A stretch of 48,458 nucleotides of DNA, taken from NCBI GenBank assembly GCA_016936665.1, contig JAFGXI010000003.1, positions 1 to 48,458 on the forward strand, written 5' to 3'. This document shows, one piece after another, positions 17,733-26,237 of the stretch; the first letter of the stretch is position 1; each line of letters begins with the position of its first letter. Position numbers and translations under genes: made by a program. This DNA is from Bacteroidales bacterium (lineage in GTDB: Bacteria > Bacteroidota > Bacteroidia > Bacteroidales > JAFGXI01). The notes beneath the pieces were generated by a model. That model did not search any database and had not been told where the DNA came from. It was given only the letters and a program-made list of their open reading frames with translations.

Positions 17733-19421
17733 ATGTCAGACGATAAACAAATTATTTTTTCAATGGCAGGCGTAAGTAAAAGCTATGCCAATGGAAACAA
17801 ACAAGTATTAAAAGATATTTATCTCAGCTTTTTTTATGGAGCCAAAATAGGGATTTTAGGCTTAAACGGCTCTGGTAAATCTACTTTACTAAAAATTATT
17901 GCAGGAGTCGAGAAATCGTATCAAGGTGAGGTTGTATTTGCCCCAAACTATACCGTGGGAATGCTAGAACAAGAGCCTCAGCTCGACGAATCTAAAACTG
18001 TAATGGATATCGTAAAAGAAGGAGCCGCAGAAACGGTTGCTATTCTAGATGAGTACAATAAAATAAACGATATGTTTGGCTTGCCGGAGGTTTATGAAAA
18101 CCCTGACAAGATGGAAGAGTTGATGAAAAAGCAGGAAAAGCTTCAAGATAAAATTGATGCAACTAATGCTTGGGATTTAGAAACCAAATTAGAAATTGCG
18201 ATGGATGCGCTTAGAACGCCTCCTGGAGATACATCTATAAAAACCTTATCTGGAGGAGAAAGACGTCGTGTTGCTTTGTGTCGTTTGTTATTGCAAGAAC
18301 CAGACGTGTTGTTGCTCGATGAGCCGACTAACCACCTAGATGCAGAATCGGTATTGTGGTTGGAACAGCATCTTCAGCAGTACAATGGAACTGTAATAGC
18401 GGTTACGCACGATAGATATTTTCTCGATAATGTTGCAGGTTGGATTTTAGAATTAGACAGAGGCGAAGGCATTCCATGGAAAGGCAATTACACTTCGTGG
18501 CTTGAACAAAAAACAGCACGCTTAGCTAAAGAAGAAAAACAAGCATCGAAACGAAGAAAAACTCTCGAGCGGGAGTTAGAATGGGTACAAATGAATCCGA
18601 AAGGACGCCACTCAAAGTCGAAATCGCGTTTAAGCAATTACGAAAAGCTACTCAACGAGGAGCAAAAATCGAAAGAAGAACGATTAGAATTATACATTCC
18701 TAATGGGCCTCGATTAGGCAATGTAGTTATTGACGCAAGTATTGTTGCTAAAGCTTTTGGAGATAAACTACTATACGAAGATCTTTCGTTTAGTTTACCT
18801 CCCAATGGCATTGTTGGGGTTATTGGTCCAAATGGTGCAGGGAAAACAACCTTGTTTAAATTAATTATGGAACAAGAAACTGCCGATGCCGGAAGTTTTA
18901 ATGTTGGCGAAACGGTAAAATTGGCTTATGTCGATCAATCGCATAAAAATTTAGATCCAGAAAAAACCATTTGGGAAAACTTCGCCGGAGGGCAAGAACA
19001 AATCATGATGGGAGGGAAGATGGTTAATTCCAGAGCTTATTTATCGAGATTTAATTTCGGTGGATCCGAACAAAATAAACGTGTTAAAGAGCTTTCGGGA
19101 GGAGAGCGTAACCGTTTGCACTTAGCCATGACATTAAAAGAGGAAGGTAATGTGCTTTTACTCGATGAGCCGACCAACGACCTCGATGTTAATACCTTGA
19201 GAGCTTTGGAAGAAGGTTTAGAAAGCTTTGCCGGTTGTGCTGTGATAATATCGCACGATAGGTGGTTTTTAGACAGAATATGTACTCATATTTTAGCATT
19301 CGAAGGCGATAGTCAGGTTTATTATTTCGAAGGAGGTTTCACGGAATATGAAGAAAACAAAAAGAAACGTTTGGGAGATATTCAGCCGAAACGAATTAAA
19401 TATAAAAAATTGGTTCGATAA
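17733..19421 (+). CDS. ettA: Energy-dependent translational throttle protein EttA (ABC-F)
   Basis: This 562-aa protein contains two ABC ATPase domains and no membrane segment. Domain 1 has Walker A GLNGSGKST (43-51), LSGGERRRVAL and Walker B with DEPTNHLD. The linker includes the P-site-tRNA-interaction motif WVQMNPKGRHSKSKSRLSNY. Domain 2 has GPNGAGKTT, ELSGGERNRLHLAM and DEPTNDLD. Length and the opening ILKN-like ISLSFFxGAKIGxLGLNG pattern match EttA, which binds the ribosomal E site and gates entry into elongation according to ATP/ADP levels. The gene stands alone with its own candidate promoter and is closed by an intrinsic terminator at 19426. Confidence 0.95.
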   Translation: MSDDKQIIFSMAGVSKSYANGNKQVLKDIYLSFFYGAKIGILGLNGSGKSTLLKIIAGVEKSYQGEVVFAPNYTVGMLEQEPQLDESKTVMDIVKEGAAETVAILDEYNKINDMFGLPEVYENPDKMEELMKKQEKLQDKIDATNAWDLETKLEIAMDALRTPPGDTSIKTLSGGERRRVALCRLLLQEPDVLLLDEPTNHLDAESVLWLEQHLQQYNGTVIAVTHDRYFLDNVAGWILELDRGEGIPWKGNYTSWLEQKTARLAKEEKQASKRRKTLERELEWVQMNPKGRHSKSKSRLSNYEKLLNEEQKSKEERLELYIPNGPRLGNVVIDASIVAKAFGDKLLYEDLSFSLPPNGIVGVIGPNGAGKTTLFKLIMEQETADAGSFNVGETVKLAYVDQSHKNLDPEKTIWENFAGGQEQIMMGGKMVNSRAYLSRFNFGGSEQNKRVKELSGGERNRLHLAMTLKEEGNVLLLDEPTNDLDVNTLRALEEGLESFAGCAVIISHDRWFLDRICTHILAFEGDSQVYYFEGGFTEYEENKKKRLGDIQPKRIKYKKLVR

Positions 19422-19425
19422 TATT

Positions 19426-19451
19426 AAAACCGCCAAAAGGGCGGTTTTTTT
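19426..19451 (+). terminator. Rho-independent terminator after ettA
   Basis: A 9-bp stem AAAACCGCC / GGCGGTTTT (19426-19434 with 19440-19448) is followed by a run of T, starting five bases after the ettA stop codon. Confidence 0.9.
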
Positions 19452-19494
19452 ATTTTTAAGCTATTAGTTTTTATCAATAAAATGATTTAAAATT

Positions 19495-19502
19495 TAAATT
19501 TG
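19495..19502 (+). promoter_or_regulatory. candidate -7 element for the flavin reductase gene
   Basis: TAAATTTG matches TAnnTTTG, 31 bases before ATG 19534. It lies downstream of the ettA terminator, so the reductase gene needs its own promoter. No clear -33 element is seen. Confidence 0.35.
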
Positions 19503-19533
19503 TAATTTAGATTTAATTCAAATAACATATTCT

Positions 19534-20055
19534 ATGAAAGTAATAACATTTGGAACAAGCATAAGTAAAAACTCTATTAATAAACAATTAGCTATTTTCA
19601 CTTCAAAACAATTTAATACAATTTTAGATTTAAAAAATTATCCTCTGCCAATATACTCGGAGATAGAAGAATTGAAAGGTATTCCGGACAATGCAATTGG
19701 TTTCTATAATAAGATTCGTGAAGCAGATTTAATAATTATTGGTTTGGCAGAACATAATGGGTCTTATACAGCAGTGTTTAAAAACCTATTCGATTGGATG
19801 TCTCGTTATCAAAGCAAAATGTTCGAAAATAAACAAGTCATATTGCAATCGACTTCACCTGGGATTAGAGGTGCAAAAAGTGTTATGGAAGCCGCCTTAA
19901 CAAGGTTTCCAATTCATGGTGCTGAGATAATAGGCCATTTTTCTTTACCAGAATTTGCTGTAAACTTCGCTCACGATAAAGGTATTATTAGTGATTATTT
20001 TCTTAAGGAATACACCAAATTTATTGCAGCTTGCAAGAATAAACTAGACCAGTAA
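19534..20055 (+). CDS. NADPH-dependent FMN reductase family protein (flavodoxin-like)
   Basis: The 173-aa protein begins MKVITFGTSISKNSINKQLA, the phosphate-binding loop of the NADPH-dependent FMN reductase/NAD(P)H:quinone reductase flavodoxin fold (usually G-S-x-R-x-x-S; here G-T-S-I-S-K-N-S). It continues with ADLIIIGLAEHNGSYTAVFKN, corresponding to the family P-E-Y-N-x-S motif that contacts flavin; here the Pro/Tyr are replaced by A-E-H-N-G-S. Later, LQSTSPGIRGA matches the GxxGG-type loop. It probably reduces flavin or quinone substrates in the cytosol using NAD(P)H. It is monocistronic, between the ettA terminator and a bidirectional terminator at 20061. Confidence 0.82.
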   Translation: MKVITFGTSISKNSINKQLAIFTSKQFNTILDLKNYPLPIYSEIEELKGIPDNAIGFYNKIREADLIIIGLAEHNGSYTAVFKNLFDWMSRYQSKMFENKQVILQSTSPGIRGAKSVMEAALTRFPIHGAEIIGHFSLPEFAVNFAHDKGIISDYFLKEYTKFIAACKNKLDQ

Positions 20056-20058
20056 TAA

Positions 20059-20090
20059 AAAGAGAGGCTCCAACAAGGGAACCTCTCTTC
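20059..20090. terminator. Bidirectional terminator between the flavin reductase and isocitrate dehydrogenase genes
   Basis: The hairpin AGAGAGG / CCTCTCT (20061-20067 with 20082-20088) has a partly paired inner stem. It lies between two convergent genes. On the minus strand it is followed by a U-rich run (TTTTTATT), and on the plus strand by a weaker T-rich stretch. Confidence 0.7.
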
Positions 20091-20110
20091 ATTTATTCTT
20101 AAAAGTTCAA

Positions 20111-21304
20111 TTATTTTAATTTAGCAATAATAGCATCTGCCATCTGTTGCGTTGATGCAGCTCCTTTTGTAACTACATCGGCACGTCCCGACATTTTCTT
20201 CATGTCGTAAGTTTGAACTTTGGCTTCTTTAATCACTTCTGCAACTGCTTTTCTAATTTTTGTAGCAATTTCATTTTCGTTAATGTGATCGAGCATCATA
20301 CAAGCCGATTCCACCATTGCAATAGGATTTACGATAGATGTTTCATAATCGGCATATTTTGGAGCCGATCCGTGAGTAGGTTCAAAAACAGCGATGCCGG
20401 TTTCAGGATTCATTTGAGCAGAACAAGCAAAACCCAAACCACCAATTAAACCAGCAAAACCATCAGAAATAATATCGCCAAACATATTGCCGGCAACGAT
20501 AACACCGTAAGTTTCAGGGTTTTTAGTTAACCACATCATTTGAGCATCGATGTTGGTGTTCCATAATTCTATTTCGGGATAATCTGCTTTTTGAATTTGC
20601 TGAGCCATTTTGTACATCATTCCCGAAGTTTCGCGAATTACATTTGGCTTTTCTGCAACTGTTACCGATTTGTAACCGTATTGCTTTGCGTGCTCAAAAG
20701 CTGCTCTTACAATACGCTCTGTATATTTTTTTGTGAAAATACGAGTCGAAATAGAAACCTCTTCTTTTGGAGCCCATCCAAAATTTTGTTTAAATCTTGG
20801 GTGAGACATAAAAGCATCGTGCACTTCTTTTGGAGGGTTTGTCCATTCAACACCACCGTACAATCCTTCTGTATTTTGTCGGAAAATTACAACATCTACA
20901 ATTGGTTCTTCAATTCCACCATCGGCGCCTCTACGAATAAAATTTAAAGGGTTCCCTTCGTAAGATTTACAAGGTCGAGCACAAATATCCAAGCCAAAAT
21001 GTTGACGTAAACGAACAATTGGACTGGCATAAACCAAACCTTTGTCTTTTAATTCGGCATCTAATTCATCGAATGCTTCATCTTTAGGTTTTGAGGTAAT
21101 CGCACCAAATAAACCAATTTTGTGTTCTTGCAATAAATCGATAGTTCTTTGAGGAAGCGCATCGCCTTCGTGTCTCCAAAATTCCCAACCTATATCGCCT
21201 TCTACATATTTGGCTTCGAAACCGGCAGCGTCTAATACTCTAATGGTTTCATCTAATACAACTTTCCCGATTCCATCGCCGGGCATAGCAACAATTGTTC
21301 TCAT
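20111..21304 (-). CDS. Isocitrate/isopropylmalate dehydrogenase family enzyme, probably isocitrate dehydrogenase
   Basis: The 397-aa product has the beta-decarboxylating dehydrogenase signature: GDGIGK (9-14), RLRQHFGLDICARPCKSY (substrate-binding Arg residues), the FRQNTEGLYGGVEW block, NMFGDIISDGFAGLIGGLGF (metal-binding aspartates) and EPTHGSAPKYAD. It oxidatively decarboxylates isocitrate (TCA cycle) or a related 2-hydroxy acid. No leuCD or other leucine genes are adjacent, and the RxNTEGxYxG context plus SGMMYKMAQQ favour isocitrate over 3-isopropylmalate. NAD versus NADP preference cannot be read with confidence. I chose ATG 21304; an in-frame TTG at 21310 adds only two residues. Confidence 0.85.
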   Translation of the reverse strand: MRTIVAMPGDGIGKVVLDETIRVLDAAGFEAKYVEGDIGWEFWRHEGDALPQRTIDLLQEHKIGLFGAITSKPKDEAFDELDAELKDKGLVYASPIVRLRQHFGLDICARPCKSYEGNPLNFIRRGADGGIEEPIVDVVIFRQNTEGLYGGVEWTNPPKEVHDAFMSHPRFKQNFGWAPKEEVSISTRIFTKKYTERIVRAAFEHAKQYGYKSVTVAEKPNVIRETSGMMYKMAQQIQKADYPEIELWNTNIDAQMMWLTKNPETYGVIVAGNMFGDIISDGFAGLIGGLGFACSAQMNPETGIAVFEPTHGSAPKYADYETSIVNPIAMVESACMMLDHINENEIATKIRKAVAEVIKEAKVQTYDMKKMSGRADVVTKGAASTQQMADAIIAKLK

Positions 21305-21475
21305 ATTCAAAATAATCTGTTAATTACTTATTTAGCATTTATTAGCCGACTAAAATAAATAATATTTAACTTCTTAAAAAGAATAAAACACCAACATTAT
21401 AAGAAATATTTTGAGGGATTTATCAATACGTTTTTTAACTTATGGCTTTTGTTTCCGTATGCTAGAATACGCTCT

Positions 21476-22261
21476 ATGAATCGGAATTTTTTATATATCA
21501 TTTTTGCTTTGTTAATCATCTGTACCGATACCGGTGCGCAAACCGTTCGTTCGAAAACCTATTTAGATGCTTCTACATTAGCTTACCGATCTGATAAAAT
21601 CAATTATTTTCAGTATCTGACTTTCGAAGAAACTTTTTTGTGGCGACGAAGATATAATAGGGAAGGACTTGAAAAAGATAGTTATTTTTTTCATTCGGTT
21701 TATACTCAAGATAGTGCTGTTGGTGCCAAACTGATTGGTTTTGAGTTTAATTTTTTGCACGAACGTTTCGATAAAAATCGATGGAATCATTTTAGAGATT
21801 GGAATAAAATAAGAATGGGTATGGCTTTAAGTTTCGAATACATTCCTTTCGAACCTTTGCTACCTGTCGAAGATATTTACCAATATGTTAATGCAAATAT
21901 TTATTTGAAGTTTTTACACATTTGCCAGTCGTGCCGTGGCGATAAAACAACAAAATTTAGACGAATGTCTTGGGGCTTTTTAATAAATGTGGAATACTTC
22001 GGGAGGGTGCATGCCGAGTTAAGCATTAAACCTTTAAAATATGTTTGGATAACAGGAAGATTCCGAAAAACTTTACATGACAGATATTATGGACTATTTT
22101 TCGAATTAGAGTTAAATCACCACGGTTACGATGTAAGCCGATTGGAATCGACCAAAGATATTTATAATGGAGTTACTGTTTTTGCCGGTGTCGATTATAA
22201 CGAAACCCGTAGTTTTTTTGCTTTTAATTTAGGATTGAAAATGGATTTCAGAAATCATTAA
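21476..22261 (+). CDS. Small exported protein of unknown function
   Basis: From ATG 21476 the 261-aa product has a signal peptide (MNRNFLYIIFALLIICTDTG, then AQT). The rest alternates hydrophobic and charged residues in a pattern that could be a small outer-membrane barrel, for example WGFLINVEYFGRVHAELSIK and FFAFNLGLKMDF near the end. One CQSC pair occurs at ~150. I recognise no family. The frame is open nine codons further upstream, but ATG 21476 best fits the signal peptide. Its stop overlaps the stop of the convergent helix-hairpin-helix gene by four bases (TTAA). Confidence 0.7.
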   Translation: MNRNFLYIIFALLIICTDTGAQTVRSKTYLDASTLAYRSDKINYFQYLTFEETFLWRRRYNREGLEKDSYFFHSVYTQDSAVGAKLIGFEFNFLHERFDKNRWNHFRDWNKIRMGMALSFEYIPFEPLLPVEDIYQYVNANIYLKFLHICQSCRGDKTTKFRRMSWGFLINVEYFGRVHAELSIKPLKYVWITGRFRKTLHDRYYGLFFELELNHHGYDVSRLESTKDIYNGVTVFAGVDYNETRSFFAFNLGLKMDFRNH

Positions 22262-23130
22262 AACGACAGATAAACTTCGGCTTTCGTAATAAGCAGATGG
22301 TCTTCAGGTAGTCGATTTAGCAAGTCGTTAAGATCTTTAAAACGTCCTTTTTCATTTCGGTCTTTTATTATCTTTTTAGCTAATCTGTAATCGAAGTATG
22401 GGTGTGAGCTTAAAGTTTTAGCATTAATCAAATTAATGTTTAAGGTTTTGATATTCTTTGTATTCAATACTAAATGCTTTTTTAAAGCTTCGAATTTTTC
22501 GTCGTCAATTCCGTATACTTCTTTGAGCTGTTCCAATTTGTAATAGCCGCCTAATGATTCACGATATTTTACTATTCTTTTAGCAAAAGTAGGGCCGATC
22601 CCATTTACAGTTTGTAATTCTTGTTCGTTGGCTATTGCTATGTCTACACTGATAGTGAGTGCTTTCTCAACGTCTTTTTTTTCAAATTTTTGTTTTTTTG
22701 TATTAATAGGGGCGTGTTTTCTCTCAGACTCGGTTATTTCGATGTATGGTTCAATTTCGGCAAAGATTGAATCGTTAATAGCGTATAATTTTTTCAAATC
22801 TTCTGAAGATTTAAACTTTCCTCCTTTATTTACAAAGTTAACCCATTGTTTTACAAGTTTTTGAGGAAGTCCAAAAGACAATAGTTGAGTGTCGGAGGCA
22901 ATATTAGGATCGAATGGAATTAATGCTTGGTTGGTAATTTGTTTTTTTTCATGTTCGATCGTTTTTTCTGGTTTACGCATATTATCGATGTTTTTCTCCA
23001 TAGTTTTAAATGAAGCTTGATAATCGGGCTTACTAAACCGAATGATGTATGTGGGTACTATGCTTATTAGTATTAAAACTGCAGATAGAACAATAATTCC
23101 ATTGCGTTGTCCGCGAGTAAAGTGCTGCAT
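22258..23130 (-). CDS. Membrane-anchored helix-hairpin-helix protein (ComEA-like)
   Basis: This 290-aa protein has a single N-terminal membrane helix (11-31, GIIVLSAVLILISIVPTYII), a charged linker and three helix-hairpin-helix modules. They lie at ~85-140 (LLSFGLPQKLVKQWVNF), ~165-225 (LQTVNGIGPTFAKRIVKYRE, with the canonical G-I-G-x-x-x-A turn) and ~235-290. HhH motifs bind DNA backbone without sequence specificity. A periplasm-facing, membrane-anchored form resembles the DNA receptor ComEA, though this one has more modules than the usual pair. Its ATG directly abuts the stop codon of the upstream symporter gene (TAAATG), so the two are coupled. A role in DNA uptake is an inference. Confidence 0.82.
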   Translation of the reverse strand: MQHFTRGQRNGIIVLSAVLILISIVPTYIIRFSKPDYQASFKTMEKNIDNMRKPEKTIEHEKKQITNQALIPFDPNIASDTQLLSFGLPQKLVKQWVNFVNKGGKFKSSEDLKKLYAINDSIFAEIEPYIEITESERKHAPINTKKQKFEKKDVEKALTISVDIAIANEQELQTVNGIGPTFAKRIVKYRESLGGYYKLEQLKEVYGIDDEKFEALKKHLVLNTKNIKTLNINLINAKTLSSHPYFDYRLAKKIIKDRNEKGRFKDLNDLLNRLPEDHLLITKAEVYLSF

Positions 23131-24771
23131 TTACTTATATTTTTTTATCCTCCCATCTTTAACGCGTTCTAAATACGGTTTTAAGTCTTTTGCTACTTCC
23201 GGAGCCATAATTAAAAGACCAACAATGTTTGGAAACCCCATCGATAAAATCATCATATCGGAAAAGTCCATAACCGAAGTCATTGATGAAGCTGCACCAA
23301 CAATAGTAAAACTTAAGAATATTACAAAATAAATGTATTTAGAGGCATTTTCTCTGCCAGTTAGTTTCTGAATCGGTTCTTTAAATAAAAAATTAAACCC
23401 TTTTAACCCGTAGTACGACCAAGAGATCATGGTTGAGAATGCAAAAAGTAAAATAGCAACGACCAATAGGTACGGAAACCAAGAAAATACACTTGCAAAA
23501 GCTTGTGAAGTGAGCTGTGCACCATCTAAACCGGCAGCAACCTCCGGATTATGGAATCCTGTAAATATGATAACCAATGCCGTTAAAGTGCAAATAACAA
23601 CGGTGTCTATAAATGGTTCTAAAAGAGCTACTATACCTTCGCTTACTGGTTCTTCTGTTTTTACAGCTGAGTGAGCAATTGAGGCTGAGCCAATACCTGC
23701 TTCGTTCGAAAAAGCAGCTCTTTGAAATCCGACTATGAGTACACCGATTATTCCTCCTTTTAATGCTCCGGGAGCGAATGCTCCATTAAATATTTCAACA
23801 AAAACATGATGTATTTCTCCGATGTTAATCCCAATAATAACGAGTGCTGTTCCGATGTATAAAATGGCCATGAAAGGGACGATTTTTTCTGTAACTCTGG
23901 CAATACTTTTTATACCTCCAATGATGACGATACCAACCAATATTGCTATTACTAAACCAAACCAAGCCCCATAACTCGAAACTTCGGGCCATAGCATTTC
24001 AAATTGTTTAAATGCTTGATTGGCTTGAAACATGTTTCCTCCACCAAAGGAAGCTCCAATTACTAAAATGGCAAATAAAATGGCTAATCCCATTCCGATA
24101 CCGCCTAGATTACGTTTTTTTAATCCTTTGCTTAAATAGTACATAGGGCCACCCGAGACCTCACCATTTTTTAATATGTTGCGATATTTAACGCCTAATG
24201 TTACTTCTGTAAATTTTGAAGCCATACCAAACAATCCGGCTACAATCATCCAGAACGTTGCGCCCGGCCCACCAATAGTAATCGCAATGGCCACTCCGGC
24301 AATATTCCCCAGTCCTACCGTTCCGGAAAGAGCTGTCGCTAAAGCCTGAAAGTGAGATACTTCACCTTCGTCGTTGGGATTGTCGTATTTTCCTTGAACT
24401 AGCCCGATAGCGTGTCTGAACGAACGAAAGTTGACAAACTTCATTTTAATTGTAAAAAATATAGCACCAAACACTAGCCAGAAAACAATGATAGGAATAT
24501 GCTTCTCGATAGGCTTTCCATTTTTGTCTAATATCGCTTTCCCATTTTTATCGTAAACAACGGGGTCGTACAAGCCAAAAGAACTGAACGGGTCCCAAAA
24601 TAAAACATTGGCCATTGTCTCTACAAAGGGTTCAAATATACCGTTGATTTTTTCGCTAACGGTTGCTTTATTTTCTTGATCATTCGGGATTGAGTCCTGC
24701 TCAATGGCAAAGGTTGCTGAAGTTATTAAAATGATAAATAATAGTGTGAAAATTCGTTTTAGCAGAAGCAT
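23131..24771 (-). CDS. Alanine/glycine:cation symporter family protein (AGCS)
   Basis: From ATG 24771 the product is 546 aa with about ten or eleven membrane helices and the AGCS signature SGTVGLGNIAGVAIAITIGG, then GPGATFWM (~150-180). It also has AFSNEAGIGSASIAHSA and GGPMYYLSKGL, characteristic of sodium/proton-coupled alanine and glycine uptake. Unusually, the transporter is preceded by a signal-peptide-like helix (MLLLKRIFTLLFIILITSAT) and a ~60-residue hydrophilic segment containing VYDKNGKAILDKNGKPIEKH. The open frame continues 42 codons further upstream, but ATG 24771 begins the signal sequence. It is followed without a gap by the helix-hairpin-helix gene. Confidence 0.92.
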   Translation of the reverse strand: MLLLKRIFTLLFIILITSATFAIEQDSIPNDQENKATVSEKINGIFEPFVETMANVLFWDPFSSFGLYDPVVYDKNGKAILDKNGKPIEKHIPIIVFWLVFGAIFFTIKMKFVNFRSFRHAIGLVQGKYDNPNDEGEVSHFQALATALSGTVGLGNIAGVAIAITIGGPGATFWMIVAGLFGMASKFTEVTLGVKYRNILKNGEVSGGPMYYLSKGLKKRNLGGIGMGLAILFAILVIGASFGGGNMFQANQAFKQFEMLWPEVSSYGAWFGLVIAILVGIVIIGGIKSIARVTEKIVPFMAILYIGTALVIIGINIGEIHHVFVEIFNGAFAPGALKGGIIGVLIVGFQRAAFSNEAGIGSASIAHSAVKTEEPVSEGIVALLEPFIDTVVICTLTALVIIFTGFHNPEVAAGLDGAQLTSQAFASVFSWFPYLLVVAILLFAFSTMISWSYYGLKGFNFLFKEPIQKLTGRENASKYIYFVIFLSFTIVGAASSMTSVMDFSDMMILSMGFPNIVGLLIMAPEVAKDLKPYLERVKDGRIKKYK

Positions 24772-24809
24772 GTTTATTATTTCTTTATTGGGTGAATTAA
24801 TAAAGCTAT

Positions 24810-24840
24810 CAAATTTACAAAAATTAAAAAGGAATTCGAA
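24810..24840 (-). promoter_or_regulatory. candidate promoter of the symporter gene
   Basis: On the minus strand TAAATTTG (24817-24810, matching TAnnTTTG) is preceded at exactly 19 bases by TTCG (24840-24837), one mismatch from the -33 TTTG. It lies 38 bases before ATG 24771. Confidence 0.45.
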
Positions 24841-24879
24841 ATACAAAGGTGCGATTCTAAAAATTAGAAGTTTCCTTAA

Positions 24880-24913
24880 ATAAAAAAGGCCATCCAAAAT
24901 GGGCGGCCTTTAA
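24880..24913 (-). terminator. Intrinsic terminator after the acyl-CoA dehydrogenase gene
   Basis: On the minus strand AAAGGCC / GGCCTTT (24911-24905 with 24891-24885) forms the stem, with a G/C inner part, followed by TTTTTTATTTA. It lies 18 bases downstream of the dehydrogenase stop and separates it from the symporter gene. Confidence 0.8.
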
Positions 24914-24930
24914 AATATTTTAATGTAAAA

Positions 24931-26073
24931 TTACTTTAAAATGCTTTTAGAAATTACCAAACGTTGTACTTGGTTGGTACCTTCATAAATCTGAGTTAAT
25001 TTAACATCTCGCATAATTTTTTCGACATCGTAATCGTACGAATAACCATCGCCAGCCATAACTTGTACAGCATCTGTGGCTACTTCCATCGCCATATCTG
25101 TTGCCCAATATTTAGCCATTGCAGAACTTAAGCCGGGATTTTTAACGCCTGTATCGTATTCCCAAGCAGCTTTCCAAGTCATTAGTCTGGCCGATTCTGT
25201 TTTTGTAGCCATCTCAGCTAACATAAATGCAACAGCTTGTTGTGCGGCTATAGGTTTACCAAACTGAATTCTATTTTTAGCCCAAGTTACAGATGTTTCT
25301 ACCGCTCTACGAGCAGCGCCAACTGCTAGAGCGGCAACGCCTGTACGTGTTCTGTCGAAAGTTTTCATTGCTATAACAAAACCTTGTCCTTCAGAACCTA
25401 ATAGGTTTTCTACAGGTACTTCTACATCGTGGAAGATTATTTCGTTTTGAACCGATGCTTTTTGTCCCATTTTTTGCATTCTAGGTTTAATCTCAACACC
25501 AGGCGTGTTGGTAGGAACTAAAATAGCAGATAAACTTCTCGAACCTCTTTCTGGGTCGGTTAATGCAAAAACTGTTAATACAGTAGAAACCTCGGCGTTA
25601 GTAATGAAACGTTTATGTCCATTAATAACATATTTATCGCCTTTTTTAATGGCTGTAGTTTTAATACCTTGAACATCAGATCCTGCGTTAGGTTCAGTTA
25701 AACAATAGCCGGCAACGGCTTTTTCTTCAACAATTCGTCCAAACCATTTTTTTCTTTGTTCTTCGCTAGCTGCTAAATACATTGGCGTAAGAGCTAAAGT
25801 ATTTGCGTCGATACCGATACCAATACCAATACAACCAAAACCTAATTCTTCAGAAGCTAAAGCACCTTCGAATAAATTAAAGCCATTTCCTCCGTATTCC
25901 ACAGGCATAGGGCCATTCATGATACCTTCCTCGTAGGCTTTTTTTACAACTTCCCAAGGAAATTCCGCTAATTGATCGTATTTACGTGCGTTAGGAATAA
26001 TGTGACGAGCTGTAAAATCTTTGTATTTTTCAATTATTTCAAGCTGTCTTGGCTTTAAAGATAAATCTATCAT
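24931..26073 (-). CDS. Acyl-CoA dehydrogenase (short/medium-chain type)
   Basis: The 380-aa length is that of the soluble acyl-CoA dehydrogenases. Visible blocks include CLTEPNAGSDVQGIKTTA (flavin/substrate loop, ~125-140), YVINGHKRFITNA, the R-x-x-FG-x-P-I block NRIQFGKPIAAQQAVAFMLA and the C-terminal IYEGTNQVQRLVISK. In that last block the Glu of Y-E-G-T is the catalytic base in the medium- and short-chain enzymes. It catalyses FAD-dependent alpha-beta dehydrogenation of acyl-CoA, in beta-oxidation or branched-chain catabolism, passing electrons to ETF. No other beta-oxidation gene is adjacent. It is monocistronic, closed by the terminator at 24880. Exact chain-length preference is not readable. 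Confidence 0.92.
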   Translation of the reverse strand: MIDLSLKPRQLEIIEKYKDFTARHIIPNARKYDQLAEFPWEVVKKAYEEGIMNGPMPVEYGGNGFNLFEGALASEELGFGCIGIGIGIDANTLALTPMYLAASEEQRKKWFGRIVEEKAVAGYCLTEPNAGSDVQGIKTTAIKKGDKYVINGHKRFITNAEVSTVLTVFALTDPERGSRSLSAILVPTNTPGVEIKPRMQKMGQKASVQNEIIFHDVEVPVENLLGSEGQGFVIAMKTFDRTRTGVAALAVGAARRAVETSVTWAKNRIQFGKPIAAQQAVAFMLAEMATKTESARLMTWKAAWEYDTGVKNPGLSSAMAKYWATDMAMEVATDAVQVMAGDGYSYDYDVEKIMRDVKLTQIYEGTNQVQRLVISKSILK

Positions 26074-26237
26074 AAGAAGAAATTGTTTATGTTGATAATA
26101 CTATTTTTTTCAGGGTGTTAAGATACAAATTATTTACATATGCACCAAGCTTCATTCGTTCACATTGAAGCGGTATAAATATGTTTTAAAAATATAAAAG
26201 AGAAGTAAATACACGGTCAAAAAACACCAATGTTTGA

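Noticed and set aside
20111..21304. Calling this gene leuB (3-isopropylmalate dehydrogenase)
   Set aside because: No leuA/leuC/leuD neighbours, and the overall pattern of blocks fits isocitrate dehydrogenase better; kept at family level.
26140..26170. GCTTCA...TGAAGC inverted repeat between the 1150-aa gene and the acyl-CoA dehydrogenase gene
   Set aside because: Six-pair stem with an 11-base loop and no adjacent U-tract; could be chance, so not called as terminator or operator.
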